The translations under genes were made by a program, and so were the position numbers. A model generated the notes under the pieces. It did no database searches and was not told the origin of the DNA. It worked only from the letters and a program-made list of their open reading frames with translations. From contig JAKTNV010000003.1 in assembly GCA_022747635.1 (NCBI GenBank), positions 45,168,475-45,232,474 on the forward strand: DNA of 64,000 nt, read 5' to 3'. Origin of the DNA: Hetaerina americana. Taxonomy: Eukaryota; Arthropoda; Insecta; Odonata; Calopterygidae. This document shows positions 45,727 to 58,500 of this stretch, piece after piece; the stretch's first letter is position 1; every line of letters begins with the position of its first letter.

Positions 45727-46341
45727 TATATGTTAAAAAAGGATGTAGTTCCATCATATCTTCCAACACAAACGTAGTCAACAAAAATTTTATGCACCAC
45801 ACATAACTAAACAATTCTGATGAACAAAAATATCTGTCACACAGAAATTACTGCAAGCCTTTACATGAATGTCAAACTACTTGATCCTTAACATGACTAA
45901 TGGATGTACAGGAATGTCTACGTCAGTTTTTTCCCTCTTTCTTCAAGGAAAGTTTTCTGGAACACATTTCCTATTTCACCCTTTTAACTTTCTGCAATTC
46001 TGAGGACTTTGAATTCTGTACAAGAACATCTGTCACTCTTGGCGGCAACAATTCGATGAGATAACAAAAAGAAATAGAAATGTACACTTATGTACGGGAT
46101 TCAATTAAGAAAATGATTGCACTTGGTTACCATGTCATGGGATGTCAAGTAACGGAAGGGTAACACTTATAACAGTTTCATGTTTACACTGCCGTTCTCT
46201 ACAGTATTTTCAATCTGTAACACTTTATCTGCTCCACAGACTTTTGCTCAAAAAACGAGCACACTCTGCATTGAAATTTTTGTATCAACAAATGCACATA
46301 TGTCAGCATCAATAAAATAGTGATGCAAGCCATGGTACCTG

Positions 46342-49084
46342 CTACTGGGGCTGCCCAGGACCAGGAGGACATGAAGAAGAGGCAGATGACGATGCTGGAC
46401 TTAGACCATATGGGTGATGGCCTTGGGAAAGTGAAGGATGCATTAGAAAAGGATTAAAGGAGGCCGCTGATGCAGCATATGAGCTGGCATAAGCATCTGT
46501 GGCGCCATATCCTGTCCGCCCATATCCATAAACATTTTGGCCATAGTAATTGGGCGGAGGTGGTGGAGGTGGGACTGCTGGCACAGGGGGAACTGAAGCT
46601 GATGATGGCTGAGAACCTGCAGATCCAGCTCCACTTGAATGAGGCGATCTTGCAGAAGATAGGGCAAATGAAGATGCCGCTGGAGGAGGAGGAGGACCAA
46701 GTGATGGTAGGAATGATCCCAGGTCAGATGGGGAAGCAAAATGAGGTTCAGGCCTGTGGAAAGCACTGTACATACCAGATGCAGCAGCAGCTGCAGCTGC
46801 TCTGCCATAATCTGCAGCAGTGTCATAAGGTTGAACATTATTGTATGGTGATGAATAGGCAGCAGCAGCTGATGGTGGATATGATGATGCAGCTGCAGCT
46901 CTCAATGCTGCTCCATAACTAGCACTTGATGCAGTAGCTGTTGGAAGAGCATACTGACATGCAGAATAATTCATCATGCCAGCAGCTGGATCCAAGTTTG
47001 GATATGATGACTGAGGAGGAGCTAAACTAGCTCCATAAGCTCCAAGACCCCCAGTTGTAGATGCTGCAGACGCTGCAGCCGCGGCCGCTGCCGCAGCTGC
47101 TGCTGCCGCAGCATCAGCAGCTCTTCTGTCCACACTGCTAGACTCTTTTGCTTCCTTTCTAGATGACTGCTGACTTCTTTCATATCCATAATAGCTTGCA
47201 GAGGATCCTACACTTGTTGCTACAGATGTTGGTACACCAAACTGAGAGGAAGCCTGCTGAGCACTAGCTGAGCTGGCTCCATAATAGCCAGGGCTTTGAT
47301 ACTGTCCATAAGAACTATACACATCTGGGATAGGAGCTGCTTTTGGTTCTTCAACTACTGGAGGAATTATAGGTGCGGGGATACTTGAATGTTTAGATGA
47401 AGAAGTGGATGTTGATGATGATGATGATGAGGGGTGATGATGACTTAGGTGCTGCGGAAGATGGCTTCCACTGCTGCTAGTATGATGGGAACTTTGATCA
47501 GTAGTATTACCATAATAGTTGCTAGACTTTGAATTAATGTCCTTACTAACAATCTGAGAATGGGTGGTACTTGTTGAAGCATAACTTCCTACAGCTTTTG
47601 ATGCATCATCATAGTCATAATGATCCATTTTGGTATGCTGGTGTTGCTGTTGGGAATGATGATGATGATGATGCTGATGTCCACTACTACGCTTTGAATG
47701 GTGATGTTTACTGCTGCCACTACTACTACCTCCACTCCCAGTCAATGAACCATATCCACCATGTAATTTTGAACTAGAACTTTTGTTTGTACCCATTACA
47801 CTTGCATCTGAAACAATAGGTGCAGTAGGATCTAATCCTAGTGACATGGACCCACTACTTGTAGGTGGAATATGCTGTTGTTGAGATGGTGGATCCAATT
47901 TCCCATATGGATGTAATTTAGATTCAACTGAACTTAGTGGACTATATCCTCTACTAGATTTGAGATCAGATGGCTTAGGTAAATGCATTGAACCTCCTGA
48001 GGTACTTAAAGGATACAAGCTTCCCTTTGGATCCATACTACTGGGAACTGGAAGACCACTCATACTATCCACAGACCCAGGTGTGCCATACATGTATCCC
48101 ATACTTAGCCCCATTTCTCCACTAGTGGGCATGGTATCTTTCCCATATGGACCTAACATATCTGCCTTAATTCCAGAAGGATGCAAATGAGATCCAGCCA
48201 TTGCATGTTGCTGGCTTTGACTATGGTGATAATCTGGAGGAACAAATTCTTGCTTTGGGTAACTACTTGGCTGCTGTTGCTGCTGCTGTTGTCTGGAACT
48301 ACTATAGAGTGATGAAGGGGTACTTAACATCATTTGACTGTCTGCTCCATAGTATCCAGCACTAGCATCAACAGACATACTACTGCTGGTTGTCGTGGGA
48401 GTAGGAGGATGTGATGACGTCGGTTGGGGCTGTGATGATGCTGGGACACTAGGAGTATTTTCACGGCTCATTTGTGGATGATAATATGGCTTAGTTGATA
48501 GTGGTGGCTGACTACTTTGAGCAGGGACTGTAGGTGGTGCAACTGATGAAGGAGGTGTAGGGGTTGGTGCAGAAGCTGGAGACTTTGCAATTGGTGATGG
48601 TTCAGCACTTCCAGAACTTGTTCTTGTTGAGTCAGGGGGAACTGCCTGAGGCACACTCACTTGTCCCCATGAAGAAGATGATGAAGATGATGATGTAGAT
48701 TCCTGGTTAAGCTGCTGCTGGCTAGCCATTTGTTGTTGTTGACTATTCATTTGATGCTGTTGCCGCTGCATGTTAACCATTTGTTGCTGATGGCTATTTT
48801 GCTGCTGATGGCTATTTTGCTGCTGACTGCTGATCTGCTGTTGGCTGGGGATCTGTTGTTGGCTAGTAATCTGCTGTTGACTGGCAATCTGCTGTTGGTT
48901 GCTCAGTTGCTGTTGGTTGTTTATCTGCTGTTGGCTGGAAATCTGTTGTTGGTTATTCATCTGCTGTTGTGAGCTCATCTGTGGCTGATTACCCATTTGC
49001 TGAGAATTACTTATTTGTTGCTGGCTTGATATTTGAGGTTGATGTAAGTGCTGCTGTTGGTGCTGCATTTGTTGCTGTTGCTGC

Positions 49085-49179
<95 letters not shown>

Positions 49180-49502
49180 TTGTTGTTGTTGTTGTTGCTG
49201 CTGCTGCTGTTGTTGTTGCTGTTGGTGCTGTTGCTGATGCTGTTGTTGGTGCTGCTGCTGTTGTTGCTGCTGCTGTTGTTGTATTTGCTGTATTTGCTGC
49301 TGCATTTGTGGGGTTGGTAGCTGCTGCAGAGCCTTCTCACTATTTTGATTACCAGCTACAAATGGTTTCATCTGGCCTGGAACAATATGACCTCCACCAC
49401 CATGATTTTTCAAATGAGTTGGTGATACACTTCCAGAAGAATTCTGCAGTGGCTGTACACTACTAATTTTAGGCCCCATGTTGACATTTGGTGGTGTTAT
49501 TT
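46342..49502 (-). CDS. RAD54L2: ARIP4 last exon, 1052-codon prion-like C-terminus
   Basis: The acceptor TTTTTTTCAG joins in phase with the previous exon; the stop is at 46342-46344. In order: [11 protein letters not shown], a long poly-Q tract, Gln hexapeptide repeats, Ser/Pro/Thr-rich linkers, [20 protein letters not shown], His-rich (HQHHHHHH), Ser runs, [11 protein letters not shown], an Ala run, and [20 protein letters not shown] to the end [14 protein letters not shown]. There is no globular domain. The composition suggests a condensate-forming tail, which is inference. Confidence 0.85.
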
Positions 49503-52500
49503 CTGAAAAAAAATTTAAATTAGTTGTAATTAACACTTATTGTAATGATAGAACTGACACAAATATCATCAAAATTGAAGGATTCTGCATTCTTGGGTTT
49601 CCCCGCGTCATTGTTTAATGCTGACAACAGTTTCGCCGAAGTTGCACTTGGCGTCTTCAGGTCGAAGATGAGGGACTCGGATTTTGGCCACCCTCTTATA
49701 GGTGGTCCCGTCTAGTAGCTGCTTGCTGATTGGTCGGTTTCTGGAGAACTCTCTTCCACGCATTGTGGAGATGGTAGCCTTCATCTCTGTTGATGTTCTC
49801 CGTGTTTTTGGTGATCTCAATTGCTTCTTTAATGAGTCGTGGGTAATATCTACTCTCCTCTGTTATGACGTTTGCTTCTTGGAATTGAGATTGCCAAAAA
49901 CCCGGAGAACATCAACAGAGATGAAGGCTACCATCTCCACAATGTGTGGAAGAGTTCTCTGGAAACTGACCAATCAGCAAGCAGCCACTAGATGGGACCA
50001 CCTATGTAAGGGCGGCCAAAATCTTAGTCCCTCATCTTTGACCTGAAGACGCCAAATGCAAATTCAGCAAAACTGTTGTCAGCATTAAACAACGACACGG
50101 TGAAACCCGAGAATGCGGAATCTTTCAACCCACCGCCGCGAAAACCTACACAGCCATATATTATTAAAATTGTTTTAGTCCAAAACTGAATGAATTTCCT
50201 GGTAGGCTATTAAGTTTTCCTTCCATTTTCGGGTAAGTGATCATTTCGGTAGCGTAACAAACCTTTTCTGCAAATAACAGTACATGGGAAAAAATTTGAG
50301 AACATTAGGGGAAAGAGAAAAAAATCAATTAAGACCAACAACCATCCATTTAAAAAACACTTGACAGCATTATTTCATAAATTTTCTGACTTAGAACTTC
50401 AGATTTTGGAATACAATCGACATTAAAATGGCAGACAGAATGTCTTTTTATTAGTTCTTTTCTTCAAATTTTACTTTAAAATAAATCACATTAAATATAA
50501 AAATTTTGTTTCAATCAAATACTTATCCAATACAGATATCCATGTGATTCGCATTGCTCAGCACTTATGAAAAATTTAAACCTTCAATGATCTTTAATTT
50601 TTAAAGTTTATCATAAAATGATGTCACTTTAAAGATATTTTATCATGGCACTCTTTTAAAGAAATTACATCGCCTAACTAATAATTCAATAAAACAATTT
50701 ATGAGAACTAGCGAAACACAAAATTACACAAAATCTTTCCTTAATAACTTGCGTTGAAATTAATTACTATTTAACACTTTAACTTTTAAATACAAAGCTC
50801 ATTAGTCTTTGTATATGAGTAAAAATTAAATTGCCCCACTGGTAATTCAATAAAACAATTTATGAGAACAACCCATACACAAACTTACACAAAACCTTCC
50901 TTAATAACTTGAGTTAATAATTAATTACTATTTAACACTTTAACTTTTACATGCAAATTTCATTATTCTTGGTAGATAAGTTATAAAAATGGGTAAGTTC
51001 TACATATTTTACCAAAATGTCAGCTAAATTCTGCCACTCGGCTTCATGTCTGATGTCTTCTTCGAAACGTGGGAAATTTGAAAGGAAGAATCTAAACCCT
51101 TAAATTGGGCAAATTGTAAGATGTTATGTGCAAATTACTTCCTGGAAAAGTCTTCTGTGAGCAAATTTAATGTGGTCTCTTGGCCCCGTTTGGTCTCTTA
51201 TGGGTTTAGACAAGTAGCCATCATGATTTTACGGCAAGGATGAGAACCCCTGACATAGCAGTTATTGGCTAGGAGACCACACAAGTTATTAGTTACAGAG
51301 TTTCTCCAGTTTTTTCCTCTCCTTATCACTTGGATTTGATCCTCCCACTTTTATATATTCCTTTCATGTCAATTTTTCCAATACTTTCTATATGCTCTTG
51401 TGTATCTCAGTTGATTTAAATTCCACTAGTAAAAACTGCTGTATATAAATGTTGTTTGAGAGTAGAGTTAATATCTTTCATCTAATCAATATTCTCTCAT
51501 AATGTGTCAAAAAACTGAAGACAACAATATTGAATGCATACACCTGAACTAAGTCAATGATGTTGGCATAAACAAGAAGTCATAGTAATATTAACAACAT
51601 TTAGAATTTGTTATCTAGCCTGATAGGCTTTTCCCCTCTATTCCTTACTTCAAGTATCATATTTTTTTCTATTATAACTGTACACATGCTTCCATCAGTG
51701 AAATGTGAAAATATTCCTATCACCATGGATAAAGGATACTTTCATTTTTAACATTCTTGATCAAGGAATTTCACACTTCTACATTTTCAATGGGATTCCA
51801 GGGGAGGGAACCTTGATACTTTACAGGATATACGATACTTTTGCAGAAGATACTTCTTTACATTGAAACAAGTCATTCTAGTTTTGACCATTCCTCCTGT
51901 TCACAACCAAACTACACATAATGTTTCAAGGGCAACTGTTTGATCATATTGTGTTTCCTATCCCTTGCTCCCCTGCTGCTTTTGATGAAATGTCTCTCAA
52001 GTTACAACATGATTTTCTCAGCATATTCTTTTCAATTTATTGAAGTAAGAACAAACTGAACAAAATATTCTGAAGCAATTTGCTATGTATTACAAAAATA
52101 TCATGAACTACTTTTAATATATTTAATTTGTCATCCTGATTGAATGAGTATAGTATACACATGTAAAATGATAACCTCTCTGCGACAAGTAGTGCCAAAG
52201 ATATAGCTTACTTCCCTTTGATTTACCAGTAAATTGGTAAATACAGGGTGCAGTGTTTCAAATGCTTTCAAAAAAGGAAGTTATGTGGCCACACCCAGTA
52301 CAAGACCTGCATATAGCACCCACAGTGGCTGTTCAATATAATACGATGTTCAAAATTAGTAAAAATGGAATACATAAAATTTCAATGTGTAATTAGGGAC
52401 TCCTTTGGCATATGTATAAGTACTAATAATGTGACAAAATTCTGGAAGATGATTGAGCTTTATTTTACCACTGGAATTGTTGATTGCTTGATTCATATCC

Positions 52501-55500
52501 ATTCACTAAGGATTCAAGAACTAAGTGCTCAACTTCATGTACTGGGACTGAAAAAAAGTGGAACTGATCCTTTACTAATATACAAAAACATATATTTATC
52601 TATAATTAGACCATAAAAAAATACATATTTGTTACCATTAATAGTAAGTGCACTAATTTTTAAAATATTTTCACAGAAGAAAATGTGTACTTTACATGAA
52701 AAATTAAAGCATTCCATTTCCCACATTCAAAACTACGGCTTATCTACCACAATGTAAAAATCCTTGGGGGGATGAGCAAAAAATGTTTCACTTCGCCAAA
52801 AATTAGGTAAATGAATTTATTACCTCAAATACAGATTCTGTAGCAGTTAATTAAATATTATTTATGCTCCGAGAAATTGCGAATTTTGGGTATCACTTAA
52901 AAATGTTTGGTGAAATCAAATCCAGCCACAAAGCAAGATATGCCCCCATGCATACATCATCCTACGTTAAATCAGAAGAAGATTCAAGCTTCAAAGTCTT
53001 TAAAGTAGTTAATAGACAAAAATTGAATTTAGAACATTACGTGAAGAAAAGAAAATACTGAGAAAACAAGTAGCAGTATTAGTTTTAGTGGAGGCAACTG
53101 ACAGCTGAGGTAATTAGCACCATTATGGATGGACAGGAAAGGATGAAGTGTGGGGAGAAACCTGGCATTGGCCTACTATTAATGAAAGGCACAAAGGGAT
53201 CTGCAGTCTAACGTGATACCACTGAAAAATATCTGCCACAACCAGGAATTGAACCTGGGCCGTGGGAAGCCAGTATCTTAACCACTGCACTATTTCAATC
53301 CCCCTGAAAACAATCCCTGACAGCAACATCTGAATAGACTTATTTACACTTATACCTTTTTTGCATTCTCCACTGCTAGATATTGCTTCAGGATCCTGTA
53401 CCAGTCTCCCAACATCTTCCATAGGCTTCCCTTCTTCCATGCCTCCCCTTTTCTCTTTCACCTCTTCAGGCCCAACTTTTCCAACAGAATCACGGACTTC
53501 AACATTTGTCCCAGTAGAAGCTACATTATTGGCATCGCCAGTTCCTACTGTAACACCAGGGCCTCCTGGTGCACTGTTTGGCGTACCTGTCACTGTACTG
53601 TTCACAGGAGGCTGTCCTTTCACTGAGTTTACACCTTGCACACTGCCTGCACCAGCACCGCCTGTAGCATTTCCACCCTGTTGTATGAGGCAAAGCACTC
53701 ATTAATCGAATTCACCAGCTTTAGAGACAATATTTTAGTGTTAAGAGACATCAATTTGAAATAGATGGAAGAAAAGCTCACTGAATGAGTGATTTAAACC
53801 ATAACCCTCTTTCACTACACATACAGTGAAACCACAAATTTACTTTTTCTACAGGACCAACAAAAAATATGTTCAAATGAGGTTTATATTAAATTGAGAT
53901 TAACTAAAATATTTAAAAGTGTATTTTGATGTTTAGCAAAAGAAAGTTCTTAAAGAATTATAATGAAATATAGAAAAGTTACAACAAAAGAAGGTTTAAC
54001 ACTGAAAAATATGAAGAAAGACTTTTCATGCAGGCATAAAATATCTACCGCCTGTATAATTAAGTCAAGCAAAACTGCAATAGTGAAGATGGTATCCAGG
54101 TTTGCTGGATTTTTTTTTTTACTTTCTTCCAATATTTTAAAGGAATTATTGATGCAATATAATATACAACTTAAGTCAGTCCACAGCTAAGGTGTTATTT
54201 TGAGCAATAAGAAAAAACTATTAACACTATAAAAACAGAAATCATTCTGATTACTGAAATGGCATGACTGATGACCGTTTTGAACAGTGATTAACATGAC
54301 TTAAATTTAACATCTGATGAGAAAAAGCTAATATTCATTAACAAATAAAGACAATATAAACATAAAAACTTGAATATTGAATAAAACCAGGAAAAAACAA
54401 TACAAATTGGCTTAACCTGATCTCAGGAATGTAAATGAGATTTTGGGTTGATTTATGCGGATTTTAGTCTTGACAGTAAAATATAAGGAAAATCTCTCTA
54501 ATTTTTATGTTTATGCATGCATTTAACCTGCCAATTCCAAGTTCCACTGTATGCATAATTTTAGCCTGCATGCATTAATACATTCAAAAAGAAATATCAA
54601 TGACTTTAAGACATAATAAATGTCAAAGTTGAGTCATCAAATAGCTATCAAATTTTCAGTACATTGAAAACCTTTTATTGCTCTAAATTTTCTATTTTTG
54701 CCAACAGACATGCGCTTAAGAATTATTTGCAAAACTAAAAAACTACTTATTAGAATACTCACCTGGCCCATTTTAAAGTTTGAGCGGATGGCAATGATTT
54801 TCCCATTTTCTAGCTGCATGTATATCCCCTTTGGGCTTTTCAGAACCATTACACGCTGACCTGCTTTCAAAACAATTGATGATCTATCTGGAGCATTTGT
54901 AGGAATCACAACATCTGCAATTAAAAATTTGGAATTAGCAACTTTATTAGTAAACTACATATTAGACACAGTTTTAGATAGTGAACAAAGTAATTAATGA
55001 CAATTTAGCATTCATGATTATATTAACAAAACCTCACATCAATGATAAGAACATATATAGATGGAAATGAATACATATATAGATGGAAATGAATACGAAG
55101 CTTTCTTGTCGAAATAATGAGAAAGCTTCGCAAGAGCCGGCAAAATTATCGGATCACATTTTGACAGAGAGTATCATTGTACCATTAACGTGCAAATTTA
55201 ATTGCAGGTGTCCACAGTTTTAAATTGCAACTTGATTTTTAGCGAGTTTATTAGTGTGTGCATGCCTGCTAGAAACATTCATGGCACAGTTGTACCAAAA
55301 CTGATTACAAGGTGTAGACAAAGTTCTGGTGGAAATATGTGCACAAAACAGGTACCATCATGAATCACTTTTGGTGCTCACAGAGAAGTGAGGTACCATC
55401 ATCATCGTCTGTGAGCAGCAAATTAACTTCATATGTACACCTACTTTACTTATACTGGAATGAGCACAGTATAATTATCAATATTTTTGTGCAAGCTACA

Positions 55501-58500
55501 TAACTTAAAAGTGGCGGCAAGTGCGGCTCAAGAGGGAGTGTGTGTTACCTATGCTATCAAACAACTAATGTGCTCACCTATGCTACACCTGTGAGACAAG
55601 AGCGAAGAGGGAGTTCATAAGAGGATGAAATATGTAAATAGTAAAATGATGACAGTGCAAAAACATATATTCTATCGAACAACATTTCTGAATAAAGATA
55701 ATAATACCTTAGAACAATTAGAAAAAATCTTAAAGGAATAGATAAGAACAACATTGCATATTTCACATAACACCATATCAAGCTCGGCCATTTTCATGCG
55801 AGTACTGCATGTGCTTACGTGTTCTAGTGGGGAAGGGAAAGTTATGATAGAGGAAATCAAATTGCATCTTGTGTGATTCTTTACTATGACCTTCTCTAAC
55901 ATGTAACTGCCCTTTGTGTTTATACAACTTGAACATATTTGAAGATATTTGGTATATCGGTATCAGGACACAGGAGAGGTGGAGAAGGCCGAATCGAGCA
56001 GATCGCAAGTGCAAAAATATTTCCTTGACCAGGACTTGAACACTGGATCTTTTGACTTGCCGGGACGATACTCTATACTTACATAATCAAGGATTTATTC
56101 TGAAGTGTTCACTAGACAAGTCTCGGTAAAGGGAGAGTAAACCATAAAGCCATAAACATAAAGTGAGAATTTCTTCGACCACAGTATAAAGCACATAGCA
56201 TGGAGTTTATTCTGGGAATCAACTCATTCACCTAACCACTGCAAACAACATCCACTTCCCATAATCCTGAATTACATCTTGCACCTTTTTAGCATCATTC
56301 TAAATTGCATAAATGGCTTCATTAGCATACTTGAAATTTAAATTCTTTTAAACCTTCTCATGTGACAAAACTATATATCCCATTAACCTTTTTGGTGTTG
56401 GCGATGAAAGATAAGAAACACTTTTTATCCATAAAATGGATACACCCAGAAATAACTGAAAAACAATAATGAATGCACATACAAATAAGAAACAATGGTT
56501 GAAAAAACTATAAGCAGAAAATCAAATCAATTGGTAAGTGAAAATTAGTCATTGACAATGACTGAGATTTCTAAAGTTAACTTGACTTACCTAGAGGCAA
56601 TGTCATTTCCTGTGCAGTCATACCCTGTCTCTGCCACACTTCTGCCGGAATCCACCGTGAACGACCAGTAGAAATGGTAGTTATTCCAGTACCAGCTCGA
56701 CCTTTCTCCATGTGTGATAATTCTGCTTGCATTGGCCTAACACTTGCAACTGGCTTAGGAACACTTGTCCCATCTGATCGAATAGCCCTATAGATAAAAA
56801 ACAAATCACCGTTTAGCAATATTTATGCATTCATCAGAACACTTTATTTCCCCGAGATAAGACTTAAAAAAATATATTTAAATTAATACTATTTTTTGTA
56901 TAGGCTGATTTCTCTTAATTTTACATTTGCAACTTTCTGTTTTGGATTGTGAAAATAACACTGGCATTTTATTATCACAATCACTCATACTTAAAAAAAC
57001 CACAGCACACATAAGGACCAAATTTATCTAAGTTGTCAGGGCTTAGATGACATACTGCCAATAAAAAATGAAATACATGAATTCCATGATTATGAAAATT
57101 AAGTAGTCATATCATATAAAAAAATGATACTAATGACTGCAAAAATATACAACAGTATACTTCAATGCTAACTGCACCGTGTAATTTTAATTATGATAGC
57201 CTAAAATTTAGTGCTGTAACAATTCATAGGACAGCTTATCATCTATCAGGTTCTTATCACCCTCTTCTTAGAACAGTTCATCGTCAATCTCGCAATAGAG
57301 TGAGCAAAAATTTTTATTATGCATACACCTGGTTTTACTGAGCAATCAAAGATTTTCACAGCCAAGGTTGACACTGCCATTTCAAACTGAAAGGTATTGA
57401 CAGGCTGGAGAAAAATTTAGCCAATGTTTTCAGGCACATTTCATTCCTTACTCAAAATCATTTAAATGGCTAGGGATGGAGCGTAATACTTGATAAGGGT
57501 AATATTCAGAATAGATGCTGGATGAACTTAATAATCAACCAAGTAAAATTTTCCAATGCAAATGAGATCTTTCCACATGGGTTTTACTTTATATCAGTTT
57601 CAATGTAAGCAGAAATTCCTCATCAATAGGGACTGAATATTACATGTCTATGCCAACCAAGACAAGCAGATAATGATGCTTCTTCAACTTCATTTTATAT
57701 TCTATGAAACAATCTGCTATTTTTCTGAGAGCTGATTTTCAAGTTCATGGAAGGACTTGTAATAGTGGAATACATAAAATTAGGTGAATTAACATAAAAT
57801 TTTTACAAGGCAGACCTACACATCAGGTGCTATGTCATATGTAATAATTACATCATTCTTTTTGTATAAGTGACCAAAAATTTTGACATAAATTTTTGTA
57901 ACAGTCATACAAACAAGAGTGTTTTGAAGGCATCAAGTACATACACAATTAGGCGCACATATTCATTCAAGTCATAATAAGCTTTGGCTATACTTTTGCT
58001 CATATACTGGAAGTTATACAAGACCATATGTGAAAAATAAATTATTTATAATGACAAAATCAACATGATGCCACTTTTGTTAGGCAAATGTAAGTACTAC
58101 ATAGTTAAGAATAAGGCATGGGATAATTTTTTCAATGGCAAACAAAAAGACTTAACACATTTAAAAATGGTCACAAACACTGGAAGATGACCTGAAATCT
58201 AAGAATTACCACTTTTTTCCTCTTTCATATTAACTTGTATTTTAGAGCCTAATGCTTATACACTGCTCACATATATCTAAAAAACATGGCTAACATACCT
58301 GATCTGCAGTCCAGAGGATGGGTTATTCCCAGGTCCACCTTGGGAGTTGGGATAATATGTTCCATACATAGGTCGATTGTAGTTGATTGAAGCTTGCTTT
58401 TCTAATTCATAACTTCGCTTGGCTAAGCGCTTTTCCGCTTGTGAAAGTTTTTTGTCTTTCCGATCAATTAGAAGAGATTCATGTTGAAATGGTTCCTAGT

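Noticed and set aside
46470..47777. Open frames on both strands over the ARIP4 last exon
   Set aside because: Shadows of a long, biased coding exon in other frames.
48969..49466. Plus-strand Ala/Val- and Leu-rich open frames over the poly-Q tract
   Set aside because: They are antisense readings of CAG/CAA repeats in the ARIP4 exon and have no independent support.
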